From VRUE01 sp963698085 (GTDB taxonomy: Bacteria > Actinomycetota > Thermoleophilia > Solirubrobacterales > 70-9), in NCBI GenBank assembly GCA_963698085.1, contig OY969122.1, forward strand, positions 1,178,001 through 1,242,000: a stretch of DNA of 64,000 nt, read 5' to 3'. Below the pieces are notes generated by a model. The model saw nothing but the letters and a program-made list of their open reading frames with translations, made no database searches and was not told where the DNA came from. This document shows positions 9,901-19,100 of the stretch, in pieces (the first letter of the stretch is position 1; each line of letters opens with the position of its first letter). Made by a program: the position numbers and the translations under genes.

Positions 9901-12684
9901 GCCAGCGGGGTCCGTAATTTCTTTCAATCGACTTGCTTCGTCGTAGGTAAGCGCAGTTTCGTTGCCGTTGCGATCTGTCACGCTTTCCAGCCGGCCTGCA
10001 CCAGAGAACGCGTACCCAGTCTGATTGGGCGTCGTGAGGACGTAGCCTGATTCTGCGCTACCGGTTAGCTCTTCCTGGCTCCAGATCGGCGCAGTGAACG
10101 TGCCCGGTCCACCCGTAAAGGGAACGGTGCTTCCATCTCCCTTGATAAGCGTGATTTTTTTGCCCCCTTCTTCGGAGACAAGGCGATCGCTGAACGAGTT
10201 GGTCCAGCCATAGCCAAAAGCGCCCGGCGTACTGGCGGTGGCGGCGGCGTGTGCGCTATAGGTTCGAGTTAAGTCCAGGCCAACCCCTCGTCCCGCAACC
10301 GCTATGTCCATCTGAGTCTCAGAAAAGTTCCCGGTGGCGCAATCCACTGGATCGCCGCAGTTTGAGCGCTTGCCGAATCTGGTTTCTACATCTATGTGTA
10401 CCGGACGTTTAATTTGTAGCGAGCCTTCTCCTTTTTCACCAACCACCCCGAGGTTGGCGAAGTCCACGTCCACCGCCGTTTTGCCAGCGCCTGCCGTCTT
10501 TTCGAAGGTGCCGGTGTTGATGATTAGCTGGCCGCTGCCGGTCCCCCTCCTGAAGGCATCAACACTGACGTGTTCGGCGTTAGCTTTGAACGTGCCGTTG
10601 TTTTCGATCACGCCACCGTTCCAGACGTAGAAATTGCCGCTGGAGAAGGTCACGGTGCCGTTGTTCACAAAGGTGCGTTCGTTTAGGGTCAGCGAAGCTC
10701 CGGAGCTGGGTTCGAGCGTGGCGCTCGATTTGATGATGGTTTTCCCGGTGCCGCTCATCGTGGTGTTCGAGCCGGTCCAGAGGAAGGAGCTGGTGATTTC
10801 CAGATCGCCGGGGCCGGTGAGGGTGCCACCGCTGCTGCTCGGTGCATAGGTGGAGACCGTCGACGTTCCGGCGGCACCGAGATTGACGGTGCCACCAGGC
10901 ACGGCGAGGGTGCCGATTTCCAAGGGGCCGCCGTTGACGTTGAGCGTCCCGGTCCCGGGCACCGTCCATTTGCTTCCCAGGTCTTTTAGGCCGCCGCTCG
11001 TGGTCAGCGTCGCGGCATTGACTTCGAATTCGCCCGACCAAGACGTACTCGAGCCGGCAGAGAAGGTGCCGCCGCCAAAGAGGATCTTCTTGCCTTCAGC
11101 AGCCGTGAAGCTGTTGGTTCCGCTAGATGAGCCGCCCTCAACAAAAGCCAGGGTGCCGCTTTGGGCTGCGACGCTGGCTTTGTTTTCAAATTTGATATCC
11201 ACCGCCGTTTTGCCAGCGCCTGCCGTCTTTTCGAAGGTGCCGGTGTTGATGATTAGCTGGCCGCTGCCGGTCCCCCTCCTGAAGGCATCAACACTGACGT
11301 GTTCGGCGTTAGCTTTGAACGTGCCGTTGTTTTCGATCACGCCACCGTTCCAGACGTAGAAATTGCCGCTGGAGAAGGTCACGGTGCCGTTGTTCACAAA
11401 GGTGCGTTCGTTTAGGGTCAGCGAAGCTCCGGAGCTGGGTTCGAGCGTGGCGCTCGATTTGATGATGGTTTTCCCGGTGCCGCTCATCGTGGTGTTCGAG
11501 CCGGTCCAGAGGAAGGAGCTGGTGATTTCCAGATCGCCGGGGCCGGTGAGGGTGCCACCGCTGCTGCTCGGTGCATAGGTGGAGACCGTCGACGTTCCGG
11601 CGGCACCGAGATTGACGGTGCCACCAGGCACGGCGAGGGTGCCGATTTCCAAGGGGCCGCCGTTGACGTTGAGCGTCCCGGTCCCGGGCACCGTCCATTT
11701 GCTTCCCAGGTCTTTTAGGCCGCCGCTCGTGGTCAGCGTCGCGGCATTGACTTCGAATTCGCCCGACCAAGACGTACTCGAGCCGGCAGAGAAGGTGCCG
11801 CCGCCAAAGAGGATCTTCTTGCCTTCAGCAGCCGTGAAGCTGTTGGTTCCGCTAGATGAGCCGCCCTCAACAAAAGCCAGGGTGCCGCTTTGGGCTGCGA
11901 CGCTGGCTTTGTTTTCAAATTTGATATCCACCGCCGTTTTGCCAGCGCCTGCCGTCTTTTCGAAGGTGCCGGTGTTGATGATTAGCTGGCCGCTGCCGGT
12001 CCCCCTCCTGAAGGCATCAACACTGACGTGTTCGGCGTTAGCTTTGAACGTGCCGTTGTTTTCGATCACGCCACCGTTCCAGACGTAGAAATTGCCGCTG
12101 GAGAAGGTCACGGTGCCGTTGTTCACAAAGGTGCGTTCGTTTAGGGTCAGCGAAGCTCCGGAGCTGGGTTCGAGCGTGGCGCTCGATTTGATGATGGTTT
12201 TCCCGGTGCCGCTCATCGTGGTGTTCGAGCCGGTCCAGAGGAAGGAGCTGGTGATTTCCAGATCGCCGGGGCCGGTGAGGGTGCCACCGCTCTGTTTGAG
12301 AGTGGAAATGGTTGAGGGTTCTTCGGTGGAGTTGAGGGTCAAGGTACCCCCCGAAATTGCAAGGCTCCCTTCCCCTTGAACAAGGCCAGCCTGCTGAGAA
12401 CCCGTCGTGACGTTGACGGTATTCCCTGAGCCGATGCACACCACGTCTGCAGACGTAGGCACTTTCCCGGTTGACCAATTCCCAGCGGTCGCCCAGCTAC
12501 CTTCGGCAGGGCCCGTCCAGGTAGTCGTGCATTCGGCGGCTGACGCGGTGCGAGGCACCAGGATGAGGACGAGCAGAGCGACGAAGACCCCAAGGCAGCT
12601 TAAGAGGGTCCTGGATCGAAATGGCTGAGGCATCTCAATCAGAGCTATTGGTCCATTCCCACTAGGTCCCGCCTCGGTCTGCAT
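6955..12684 (-). CDS. Secreted RHS/YD-repeat protein with tandem beta-rich N-terminal repeats
   Basis: About 1,909 residues. The start is the ATG at 12684, preceded by a GGAGGGA ribosome site; an ATG 15 bases upstream has a weaker site. A hydrophobic signal near residues 24-50 ends in an Ala-x-Ala type cleavage region. Next come two and a half near-identical 243-residue Gly/Thr/Ser/Asn-rich repeats (roughly residues 130-740) resembling right-handed beta-helix surface repeats. The RHS part follows: an opening segment (DPVDCATGNF), many YD repeats, and the conserved core with HHDQLGSTR, RARFYDPSTAQFLT and DPSG. The variable C-terminal domain after DPSG is about 140 residues, starts with a Gly-rich helix (GFGDGASHGLTQ) and ends in a Pro/Arg-rich stretch; no known toxin fold is recognised. 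GC is visibly lower than in its neighbours, suggesting acquisition as cargo. Likely a contact-dependent polymorphic toxin or a surface/adhesion protein. Confidence 0.85.
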   Translation of the reverse strand: MQTEAGPSGNGPIALIEMPQPFRSRTLLSCLGVFVALLVLILVPRTASAAECTTTWTGPAEGSWATAGNWSTGKVPTSADVVCIGSGNTVNVTTGSQQAGLVQGEGSLAISGGTLTLNSTEEPSTISTLKQSGGTLTGPGDLEITSSFLWTGSNTTMSGTGKTIIKSSATLEPSSGASLTLNERTFVNNGTVTFSSGNFYVWNGGVIENNGTFKANAEHVSVDAFRRGTGSGQLIINTGTFEKTAGAGKTAVDIKFENKASVAAQSGTLAFVEGGSSSGTNSFTAAEGKKILFGGGTFSAGSSTSWSGEFEVNAATLTTSGGLKDLGSKWTVPGTGTLNVNGGPLEIGTLAVPGGTVNLGAAGTSTVSTYAPSSSGGTLTGPGDLEITSSFLWTGSNTTMSGTGKTIIKSSATLEPSSGASLTLNERTFVNNGTVTFSSGNFYVWNGGVIENNGTFKANAEHVSVDAFRRGTGSGQLIINTGTFEKTAGAGKTAVDIKFENKASVAAQSGTLAFVEGGSSSGTNSFTAAEGKKILFGGGTFSAGSSTSWSGEFEVNAATLTTSGGLKDLGSKWTVPGTGTLNVNGGPLEIGTLAVPGGTVNLGAAGTSTVSTYAPSSSGGTLTGPGDLEITSSFLWTGSNTTMSGTGKTIIKSSATLEPSSGASLTLNERTFVNNGTVTFSSGNFYVWNGGVIENNGTFKANAEHVSVDAFRRGTGSGQLIINTGTFEKTAGAGKTAVDVDFANLGVVGEKGEGSLQIKRPVHIDVETRFGKRSNCGDPVDCATGNFSETQMDIAVAGRGVGLDLTRTYSAHAAATASTPGAFGYGWTNSFSDRLVSEEGGKKITLIKGDGSTVPFTGGPGTFTAPIWSQEELTGSAESGYVLTTPNQTGYAFSGAGRLESVTDRNGNETALTYDEASRLKEITDPAGRKITLAYNGEGTVKSAEDPMGNVVEYAYESKKLQSVTLPGKESPRWQYKYDASRRITEMFDGRGGKTTNVYDGSHRVTSQTDPASRTLKFEYASFHTKVTNEATGAVSDQWFTSNNQPYSITRGFGTPDSTTEKFTYDSAGHLLSATDGNGHATTYTYDASGNRKSEKDAEGNETKWTYNGTHDVLSLTTPGGETTTIERDANGNPESISKLGPEETTQTVVFSYDELGQLESITDPLEGVWLFGHNAQGDRTAEIDPEGNVRTFEYDKNSDLEAVVSPRGNAEGAEPSKFTTSFERDPQGRPLKVTDPLGSSVEYTYDGNGNVETETNGNGHTTTYFYNAVNERTKVEKPNEAIRETEYDGAGNIISQTEPNEETTTYVRNILGQPIEIIDPLSRKTEQEFDDAGNLEAVIDADEEKTSFVYDKADQLVEVTYSDETTPNVDMDYDPDGNLTSMVDGSGESAFVYDELGRLTESENGHGDVVDYDYNVGEQLTGITYPNGKSISRTFDEVGRLEKVTDWLGGTTSFTYDADSNLEETLFPASTNNVDEYGYDRAGRMDEANFLKGGEPLAALSYIRDSAGQIENESKTGLPGAEEVAFDYDENERLIEAGEGSFEYDLADNLTKAPGTTYTYDKASQLETGTEASYTYDNLAQRVETAPSGSPATTYEYDQAGHLLSIARPEEGEVPAINQSFTYDGSGLLASQASGLTTRYLTWDLTGDLPLILNDDVNSYIYGPSGLPIAQISSEEAPTYLHHDQLGSTRLATDSSGNVSGTFSYAPYGALEGSTGETASPMGFAGQFTDAETGLQYLRARFYDPSTAQFLTIDPLAAHTHTPYLYGNANPTTFVDPSGLGACVLGFIDCDEEDDPCASPASGPMLALCLLPDEAADPVSEAAAGFGDGASHGLTQLAREGLGQSEPSDTCSLLYNFSSEFGSLFRDFTLTAWGTPALRYFPIRIKPQVPRDLPPRYQNPPRDLDPVP
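10469..12291 (-). repeat. 729-bp in-frame tandem repeat inside the RHS gene (2.5 copies)
   Basis: The same 729-base unit recurs at 10469, 11198 and 11927; the third (5'-most) copy stops after about 365 bases at 12291. By eye the copies are identical at the DNA level, including synonymous positions, and each unit encodes exactly 243 residues. Near-perfect identity points to very recent amplification or ongoing gene conversion, and makes the copy number likely to vary by recombination. Confidence 0.9.
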
Positions 12685-12845
12685 CCGCTCTCCCTCCATT
12701 GCTGGTCACCTGCCTCCCGACATGCGGTGGATAGACGCTATGCGTCCTAACCCCGGCCGCGCGCGGCACTCTATAGGGACGCTTGAGGTCGTGTCAACGA
12801 CTTGGACAAACAACGGAGAGGAAGAGGGACAAACAGGCCAAGCAA

Positions 12846-12863
12846 TAGCCGCTAAAACGGCTA
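12846..12863. promoter_or_regulatory. Inverted repeat between the divergent RHS and XRE genes
   Basis: Six-base arms TAGCCG and CGGCTA around CTAAAA lie in the 218-base divergent spacer. This could be an operator for the adjacent XRE regulator. The rest of the spacer shows no convincing promoter to me. Confidence 0.3.
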
Positions 12864-12902
12864 ACAAAGAACCGCGTGGGCGGAAAGGCTGCCGGGAGGA
12901 AC

Positions 12903-13196
12903 ATGCCTCCTCGTCGCCGTGTGAAACCCCGATCTGCTGCCCACGGCGCGCTGGGCCAGGCAATCGAGGAGCTACGCCGTGAGGCCGGTCTGACGCAAGA
13001 GGGATTGGCTGAGCGTGTGGGCACCGAGTTCAACCGGATCGGAGAGCTGGAGCGCGGAGCCACCGACTGCAGATTCAGCACTCTGCTTCGGGTCGCCAAG
13101 GGCCTCGAGGTTCAACTCGATGAGATCACCGCACGCTTTGAGCGAATCATGGGGGAAGGCTCAAAAGCGAAGGGGCGCTCGCGCAGAGCTCAGTAA
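12903..13196 (+). CDS. XRE-family transcriptional regulator
   Basis: 97 residues. I chose the ATG at 12903 because GGGAGGAAC sits just before it; the frame is open 27 bases further upstream. A Cro/C1-type helix-turn-helix spans about residues 17-70 (LRREAGLTQEGLAERVG, then the recognition region NRIGELERG). A basic tail follows. It is divergent from the RHS gene and could control it. Typical length for a stand-alone XRE repressor of a mobile element. Confidence 0.8.
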   Translation: MPPRRRVKPRSAAHGALGQAIEELRREAGLTQEGLAERVGTEFNRIGELERGATDCRFSTLLRVAKGLEVQLDEITARFERIMGEGSKAKGRSRRAQ

Positions 13197-13216
13197 TCGG
13201 TCATGCGGTCGGCCGA

Positions 13217-13462
13217 CTACCGCTTGCCCCGGCCGGGCTCCTCGGCCTCCTGCAGCAGAGCGGACGCCGGCACGCCGAGGCCGTCAGCGAGAAGCCAAAG
13301 GGCGCGCACGCTGATGTTGCGTTCGCCGCGCTCGGCGTCGCCGACGTAGTTGGCGCTCATTCCTGCTGCGTCGGCAAGGGATTCCTGGGTTAACCCTCGA
13401 CCCTCGCGGAACGTTCGTACCGCCCGACCGAGAGCACGATGGCGGGGGCTGAGAGGCGCCAC
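13217..13462 (-). CDS. XRE-family regulator, paralogue 1
   Basis: 81 residues from a GTG at 13462; a TTG 39 bases upstream is also in frame. The GTG start is chosen because it aligns with the paralogue next door and places both genes exactly 38 bases from the same conserved palindrome. The helix-turn-helix (LTQESLADAAGMSANYVGD) is followed by ERGERNISVRALWLLADGLG. It is a tandem duplicate of the gene at 13546-13794 with about 75-80% identical residues by eye. A DNA-binding regulator, probably self-regulated through the shared palindrome. Confidence 0.8.
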   Translation of the reverse strand: MAPLSPRHRALGRAVRTFREGRGLTQESLADAAGMSANYVGDAERGERNISVRALWLLADGLGVPASALLQEAEEPGRGKR

Positions 13463-13499
13463 TGGCGCACCCTTGCCGACGGCTTCGGGCGCGTCTACC

Positions 13500-13515
13500 A
13501 ACCATCAGGGTGGTT
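13500..13515 (-). promoter_or_regulatory. Conserved palindrome upstream of XRE paralogue 1
   Basis: AACCATCAGGGTGGTT: five-base arms AACCA/TGGTT around TCAGGG, 38 bases before the chosen start. The same site with one change lies at the same distance before paralogue 2, while the flanking DNA differs. Likely the operator of these regulators. Confidence 0.6.
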
Positions 13516-13545
13516 GCCCTCCTCCCCCCTTCCAGCCTTCCGCTG

Positions 13546-13794
13546 CTACCGCTTGCGGGGTTTGCCAGGTTCCTCGGCCTCCCGCAGCAATGCGGAGGCT
13601 TGGACACCGAGACCGTCTGCGAGCTGCCATAGCGCCCGGACGCTGATGTTGCGTTCGCCCCGCTCGGCGTCGCCGACGTAGTTGGCGCTAATCCCGGCCC
13701 GATCGGCAAGGTCTTCCTGCGTCAGATCGCGTGCCTCGCGCATCGATCGGACAGCCTTTCCCAAAGCGCGATGGCGGGGGCTGAGCGACGGCAC
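13546..13794 (-). CDS. XRE-family regulator, paralogue 2
   Basis: 82 residues, GTG start at 13794. Same architecture as its neighbour: PSLSPRHRALGKAVRSMRE, then helix-turn-helix (LTQEDLADRAGISANYVGD) and ERGERNISVRALWQLADGLG. The two genes and their upstream palindromes appear to be a roughly 330-base tandem duplication. The differences in the recognition helix are small (MSANY versus ISANY), so both proteins may bind the same site. Confidence 0.8.
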   Translation of the reverse strand: MPSLSPRHRALGKAVRSMREARDLTQEDLADRAGISANYVGDAERGERNISVRALWQLADGLGVQASALLREAEEPGKPRKR

Positions 13795-13831
13795 CCCGGC
13801 ACCCTTCCCGACCCCTTAAGGCAAGTCCACC

Positions 13832-13847
13832 AACTATCAGGGTGGTT
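13832..13847 (-). promoter_or_regulatory. Conserved palindrome upstream of XRE paralogue 2
   Basis: AACTATCAGGGTGGTT, identical to the site at 13500-13515 except for one base, again 38 bases before the start codon. On the minus strand it contains TGATAGT, which could serve as a -10 element, so a repressor here would block the promoter. Confidence 0.6.
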
Positions 13848-13946
13848 TCCTTGTAGAGTTCTCGACCGGTTCTAGGCGGAACTCAATGCGTATCGATGTG
13901 CAAACCCGCCGAGAGCTGCGAACGGAACGCGGGAGGAACGGGCATC

Positions 13947-15218
13947 GTGGAGAAACAGAGACCTCACTTACTGGCTAAGGACTGGGGCCAGTTTCGGCGC
14001 TTACTCGGCGCCGAGTGGGCCTCGTTGATCGGCAAATTCGCCCTGCTTCCCGTAATCCCGTTCGCCGTGTACGACCTCGGCGGGTCGACCGCCGAGGTCG
14101 CCGCCGTGTTCGGTGCCGAGTACCTGGCTTTGACGTTGCTGGTTCTGTTCGGCGGCGTGGCAGGCGACCGCCTGCCACGCCGATCGGTGATGGTCGTCGC
14201 GGATCTTGTCCGCTTCGTCGTGCAGTTGACCATCGCGGTCTTTTTCCTCCTAGGGATCGCGGCGGTCTGGCAGCTAGTAGTGGCTCAGCTGGTGCTCGGC
14301 ACCGCCGCGGCGTTCTTCCATCCAGCTCTTACCGGCATGATCCCGCAGACGGTCGAGGAGTCGGATCGGCAGGCCGCCAACGCCACCCGCGGCGTAGGGA
14401 TGGCGGTGGCAAGGATGGTCGGGCCTGCGGTCGGTGGGGCGATTCTGATCTTGACGAATCCGGGCTGGGCCTTCGCCATCGACGCCTTCACCTTCCTCGT
14501 AAGCGCGGTCCTCCTCTGGGGCCTGCGGATAACGGGCTCGCCTGAGCAAGCTGCTGACTGCGAGGACGAGCAAACCGTCTTCGCAGGGCTAGCCCAGGGC
14601 TGGAAGGAGTTTCGTCGCCGAACTTGGTTGTGGGCGATTGTCCTCGGCTTCGGACTGTTGAATGCCCTCGTCTTTGCGCCCTTCTACGTTCTCGGTCCCC
14701 AGGTTGTGAACGACGCTGTCGCGTGGTCGACAATCCTGGTCTTCGAGGGCTTAGGCGCGATCGGGGGAGGAATCTTGGCGATGCGCTGGCACGCCGGCCG
14801 GCCGCTGCTCATAGCGACGCTCGCCGTCGCCCTGTGGATACCGCTGACGGTGCTCCTGGCAATCGGGGCGCCCGTCGGCGTCGTAGCGCCCACGGCCGCT
14901 CTTGGTGGCGCATCGCTGGCCGTGTTCAGTGCCGTTTGGGAGACGACGCTTCAGAGCGTGCCCGAAGCGCAACTCTCCCGCCTCAGCTCTTATGACTGGC
15001 TCGGCGGCATGGCGATGGTTCCGGTCGGCTACGTGATCGCAGGGGTAGCCGCGCCCACGATCGGAGCCGAGGCCGGTCTTCTGGCCGGGGCGATCGTCCT
15101 CGTCCTGACGACGACGAGCTGGATGACCCTCAAGAGCATCCGTCACCTGCAAGCCGCGGAAGTACCCGGCCACCTTGCGCTTGCCGGTGCCAGCTCGGGA
15201 TCGGCGACGCAGAGATGA
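13947..15218 (+). CDS. MFS exporter (MFS_3/EntS-like)
   Basis: About 423 residues from the GTG at 13947, which follows GGGAGGAA with good spacing; an ATG at 13896 in the same frame lacks such a site. Twelve hydrophobic segments and the A-motif region GVAGDRLPRRSVM after segment 2 identify a major facilitator of the EntS/MFS_3 type (drug or siderophore efflux). Substrate unknown. It is oriented away from the XRE pair and is probably cargo of the conjugative element. Confidence 0.85.
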   Translation: MEKQRPHLLAKDWGQFRRLLGAEWASLIGKFALLPVIPFAVYDLGGSTAEVAAVFGAEYLALTLLVLFGGVAGDRLPRRSVMVVADLVRFVVQLTIAVFFLLGIAAVWQLVVAQLVLGTAAAFFHPALTGMIPQTVEESDRQAANATRGVGMAVARMVGPAVGGAILILTNPGWAFAIDAFTFLVSAVLLWGLRITGSPEQAADCEDEQTVFAGLAQGWKEFRRRTWLWAIVLGFGLLNALVFAPFYVLGPQVVNDAVAWSTILVFEGLGAIGGGILAMRWHAGRPLLIATLAVALWIPLTVLLAIGAPVGVVAPTAALGGASLAVFSAVWETTLQSVPEAQLSRLSSYDWLGGMAMVPVGYVIAGVAAPTIGAEAGLLAGAIVLVLTTTSWMTLKSIRHLQAAEVPGHLALAGASSGSATQR

Positions 15219-15223
15219 AGGCG

Positions 15224-15559
15224 TCAAACCTGCTCGAGCCTTATGACCACGCCAGAGGGCAGATGAAACTCAAGCCAGCCCCGTCCCTCTGATGAGTCGC
15301 TTACGAGGAGTATCTCTACGTCTTCAGGATCGATGATTATCCGCTGACGATCGCCGATGACGATGTGAACGGCGCAATTGTCGGGCGGCAGCGTCAGCAC
15401 CCGCTCTAGCTCGCCTTCCATCGCGCATCCGGTGAAGGTGTCCCGCACATTCACGAGGGCGCAAACCTCTTGGCCTAGGAGTGGCTGAAGGCGCGCCAGC
15501 GCCTCGCTGAACTCGATTTCGACAGCCTCTGCCATGCCTTGTAAATGCCTGGGAATCAC
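15224..15559 (-). CDS. Unknown protein coupled to the sigma-like gene
   Basis: 111 residues; its GTG start overlaps the stop of the upstream sigma-like gene by four bases (GTGA), so it is translationally coupled and probably works with it. No membrane segment or recognised domain. The sequence is acidic and looks like a small beta-rich fold. A partner or modulator of the sigma factor is possible from the coupling. Confidence 0.6.
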   Translation of the reverse strand: MIPRHLQGMAEAVEIEFSEALARLQPLLGQEVCALVNVRDTFTGCAMEGELERVLTLPPDNCAVHIVIGDRQRIIIDPEDVEILLVSDSSEGRGWLEFHLPSGVVIRLEQV

Positions 15560-16113
15560 GAACTCTCCGCCCTCCCGAGCATTCGTCTAACGCGGGCACG
15601 GCCCTCACTGAGGCAGCGGTTGACCTTCGCCCGGTTCCATCCGCGTAGCCTGCCGATCTCCTCGTAGCTGAAGCCGAGGCCGAAGAGGATGAGTGCCGAG
15701 CGCTGATCGGGGGTGAGGAGCTCAATCGCCTTCATCACCTCGTCGGCCTCCTCATTGCACTCGATCTGCTCGGCCGCGTCCCCGGGGCTGAGTTCGATCT
15801 CGACCGCCTCGTCAAGCGGCACCGTGGGAGCAAGGTCGTCCCGTCGTCGCCGACGGCGGGCGATCTGCCAAGCACATCGTTTGGAGACCATGAGCATCCA
15901 GTGGAGCGCGTGGCAACCGTCTGCAGGGCCGGTGTAGTGGCGCAGGAATTGAACGCAAGCATCGGCGAGCGCGTCATCGGCGTCATCGGGTCGCTCCGAG
16001 TGGCGCCGGACCTGTCGCAACAGTTGGGGGCGCTTCGTGAGTAGCAAGCGCTCAAGGATCTGCGTGCGTCTGGTCGCTTCGTCCTGTCCGGGTCCGTGTG
16101 GGTGGGAGGCCAT
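15556..16113 (-). CDS. Sigma-70-like (ECF-type) factor
   Basis: 185 residues from the ATG at 16113. A region-2-like helical part (residues ~20-85, with HALHWMLMVSKRCAWQIARR) and a clear region-4 helix-turn-helix (LLTPDQRSALILFGLGFSYE, then RLRGWNRAKVNRCLSEGRAR) give the layout of a small alternative sigma factor. It sits between the relaxase and an MFS gene and is probably a regulator of the conjugative element. The region-2 match is weak, so it could be a sigma-like phage/ICE regulator. Confidence 0.7.
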   Translation of the reverse strand: MASHPHGPGQDEATRRTQILERLLLTKRPQLLRQVRRHSERPDDADDALADACVQFLRHYTGPADGCHALHWMLMVSKRCAWQIARRRRRRDDLAPTVPLDEAVEIELSPGDAAEQIECNEEADEVMKAIELLTPDQRSALILFGLGFSYEEIGRLRGWNRAKVNRCLSEGRARVRRMLGRAESS

Positions 16114-16125
16114 GCGGCCCCCCAC

Positions 16126-16140
16126 GCACGCGCAGCGTGC
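16126..16140. other. GNA-loop hairpin upstream of the sigma-like gene
   Basis: GCACGCGCAGCGTGC: six-base stem closing a GCA triloop on the plus strand, 12 bases before the sigma-like start. It shares its GCACGC stem with the hairpins at 25054, 29838 and other leaders of this element. Confidence 0.55.
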
Positions 16141-16185
16141 GAGCATCTGGGCCGCGTGGTCTCCCGGCCACAGGCTCCGATGCGG

Positions 16186-19100
16186 CTAGCGAAAGAGACG
16201 CAAGGCCCGGTCGGCCTTCCGAACGCGCTCCTTGCTGAGTCTTTGCTGGATGCGCATGAGCCGCTGCTGGGCCAGCTGGCGCTCCCTACGTCGGGTCGCG
16301 TCGCCGGTCTTGGGACCGAGCGGATTGCCGCTGGTCGCGGTGATGCCGTGGCGCTGCCGGTATGAGTGGATGAGGTCCATGCCCGCGTTCCATTCCACGG
16401 CCTTGAAGGGATCGCTTGGTCGTGGGCCGAGGGTGTTCAGGATCATCTCGGATGGATGGAGCCGCTCTTTGGCGACCTGACGTCGGTAGAGGCGAGTGAT
16501 CTGCTCCTCGATCAGGGTCAGTTCAAGGCGATCTCGGCTGGTCGGGGTCGGGGTGCGCGGCTCGGATTCGACGGCCTCGACAAGCTGGGGGCGCTCTGCG
16601 GCGAGCTGTGCCAGTCCTCGCTCGCTGTGGTTGATGGCGCTGTCTAGCTGCGCGAGCTGCTCGCGATCGGGTCGGCGCTGCGAGGCATGTGCATCGCGCT
16701 CCTGGCGAAGCGCCGCAATCCGCTCCTCGCCGTTGGCGATCCGCTTCTCGAGGCGAGCAAGGCGCTCTGCCTGGGGCGATGGCTCCCGCTCGCCCCGAAG
16801 CCGCTCCTCAAGTTCGGATCGTCGGCGAGCAAGGTCGACCGGCGAGAGCGCTTCCAACTTCTTGCGGATGTGGACCTGAGACGCCGCGAACTCCTCCGCC
16901 ACTCGCTCGGCGCCGGCGCGGATGTCGTGTGCGGGGTCCTCAACATCGCGGGTCCCCGGTCCCAGATCCGCATCGAGTAGCTCGCCAGCAGCAACGCTGT
17001 AGGCGCTGGTGGGACCGCGGGAGCGCGAGATGGCGACTACAAAATCCTCGCGCGAGATCCCAGCGTCGAGGAACGTGAAAGCCTCGTCAAAGGTCTTCGA
17101 CTGCGAGGCATAGGTCGTGATCGCGTAGGCGTGCTGGACCGGCGGTTCGCCGTTTTGCGTGCGGCGCTCCAGATAGCTGCGATCGAGGATGGCGCCCTGT
17201 TCGGCCTCGCCGACACGGCGCAGCAAAAGCCTGCCTTGGGCCGCGTCGACGTCGATCACGTCCCAGCGCTCCCGGTTGGATACCTCTCGCGTGTTGACGC
17301 GGGTGATGATCCTGTCGCCGACGTTGATTTCCTGTCCGGCGACCTCGATCCCCTCTCCCAGTTCGCCCTGCTCGCGGCGCAGCTCCCGCGCCCGCTCGTT
17401 CAGCGCTGCCACGTCCCAGTTGCGTCGAGCGATCATCACCGCGTCGTGGCCGGCGACGAAGCTCCGGTGCCAGTCGAGCGCTTGTGCGTCAAGTGCCTCG
17501 TCCAGCGTGTCGGCGATCAGCAGGCGCTCGTGCGCCCTCAACACGTCGAGCGCGTCCGAGCCGCGCCCCTCATGGGCGAGCTCGACGATGCGGCGGTCCG
17601 CAGGCTCGCGCTGGCGGCGGATTTCGAGCAAAAGGATCGGCTCGAACTCGTCGGTCAGGTGCCCGTAGACACCGCCGGGACCGACCGCACCGATCTGGTT
17701 CGGGTCGCCGATCATCACGAGCTTGCCGTCGCAGCCCTCGACGCGGGAGACGAGCTGGGCGATGTCGGGCGTCGGCGTCGCCGATCCCTCGTCAAGGACG
17801 ATCACCGCTCCGTGCGGAAGCGGCGGCAGGCCACGCTCGGCTCGCGCGTCCATGCGAATCAGGAGGTCCGTTACGGAGGTCGACGGCACGCCGGCCTCGG
17901 CCAGCGCGCCGGACGCGCTGCGGGCGGTGGCGACGCCGATCCCGCGGAATCCGGCCGCCGCCCATGCCTCGCGGGCGGCGAGCAGGGCGGTCGTCTTGCC
18001 GGCACCGGGCAGCGCCGCCACGGCGACGATGCGCTCTCCTCCCGTGGTGAGCCGGCGCACCATCTCGACTTGCTCGCCGCTCAGGTAGCGGTGGCGGTCA
18101 AGGACAGCGGCAACCGTGCGCTCGTCAACGACAGCGGCGCCAGCGTCGCGACTCTCGCGAGCCGTGCGGATGACCTGCTGCTCCAGCTCCCAGAGCCGGG
18201 CGGTCGTGTAGTAGGTGGAGGCGAGCGGCTCCTCGCCCTTGTGGATTTCGACAAGCCGCTCGCTGCGCAGAAGGCGCGCGAGCGCCTCATCCAGCGCGAC
18301 GCCATCAGCTCCCTCGGTAAGGCGCGAGGCAAGCGCGCATAGAAGGTCGCGCTTGTCGAAGTGCGAATGACGCGCCTCGAGGTCTGAGAGCGCAGCATCG
18401 AGGTCGGCCGGTGCGATCGCCCGCGGGGGGCGCGCCCGGCCCGTCTCCGCCAGGCGCTCGATCGCCGACGGGGTTAGATCGAACTCGGCTGCGCGTGCGA
18501 TCCACTCAGCGCGCTGGGTGTCCGCATCGACGCCGTAGTCCTTGTTGGCGCGGGTACGGTAGGCCGCCACTTCGGCGGCCGCAGCCGAGCTTGCGCCGCG
18601 CTCGGCCATCGCGGCAAGGATCTCCGTTCGTCGCTGAGAAAAGTGCTCGATCACCGGCCGTCCGATAGCGGCAATGTCCGCGTAGCCGTTGTGGGGCTGC
18701 GTCCATTCCATCCCGAGCTCGCGGGTGATTCCGGCGCGCAGAGCCGCCTGGTAGACGTGACCCGCCGCTTTCGCCTGGCGCAGCAGGGGCGAGCTTCGCT
18801 TCGGATTTGCGAGGCTGAGCCAGCGTCCGTCGGAGGCGGCGCGCGTCATGTTGGAGACGAGCAGATGCGTGTGGAGCGCCGGGTCCCCGGCGCGGCTTGA
18901 GCGATGCAGGAAGCCCATGCCGACGAAGCCGGTTCCGGGCTCGAACTGGGCGCCTTCATGTCCTCGACGCACCCAACAGGCGGTGCGCTCCAGATAGGCG
19001 AGACCCTCGGCAACCGCGTTGTCGTGTGCGCGAAGCACGGCGTCGCGAACCTCGGGTGGGCCTACCGCGTAGAGGATCGAGACCGACTTCGGTGCCGAGA

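Noticed and set aside
10580..12088. Repeated open frames on both strands inside the RHS repeats
   Set aside because: They are off-frame copies caused by the 729-base repeat, not genes.
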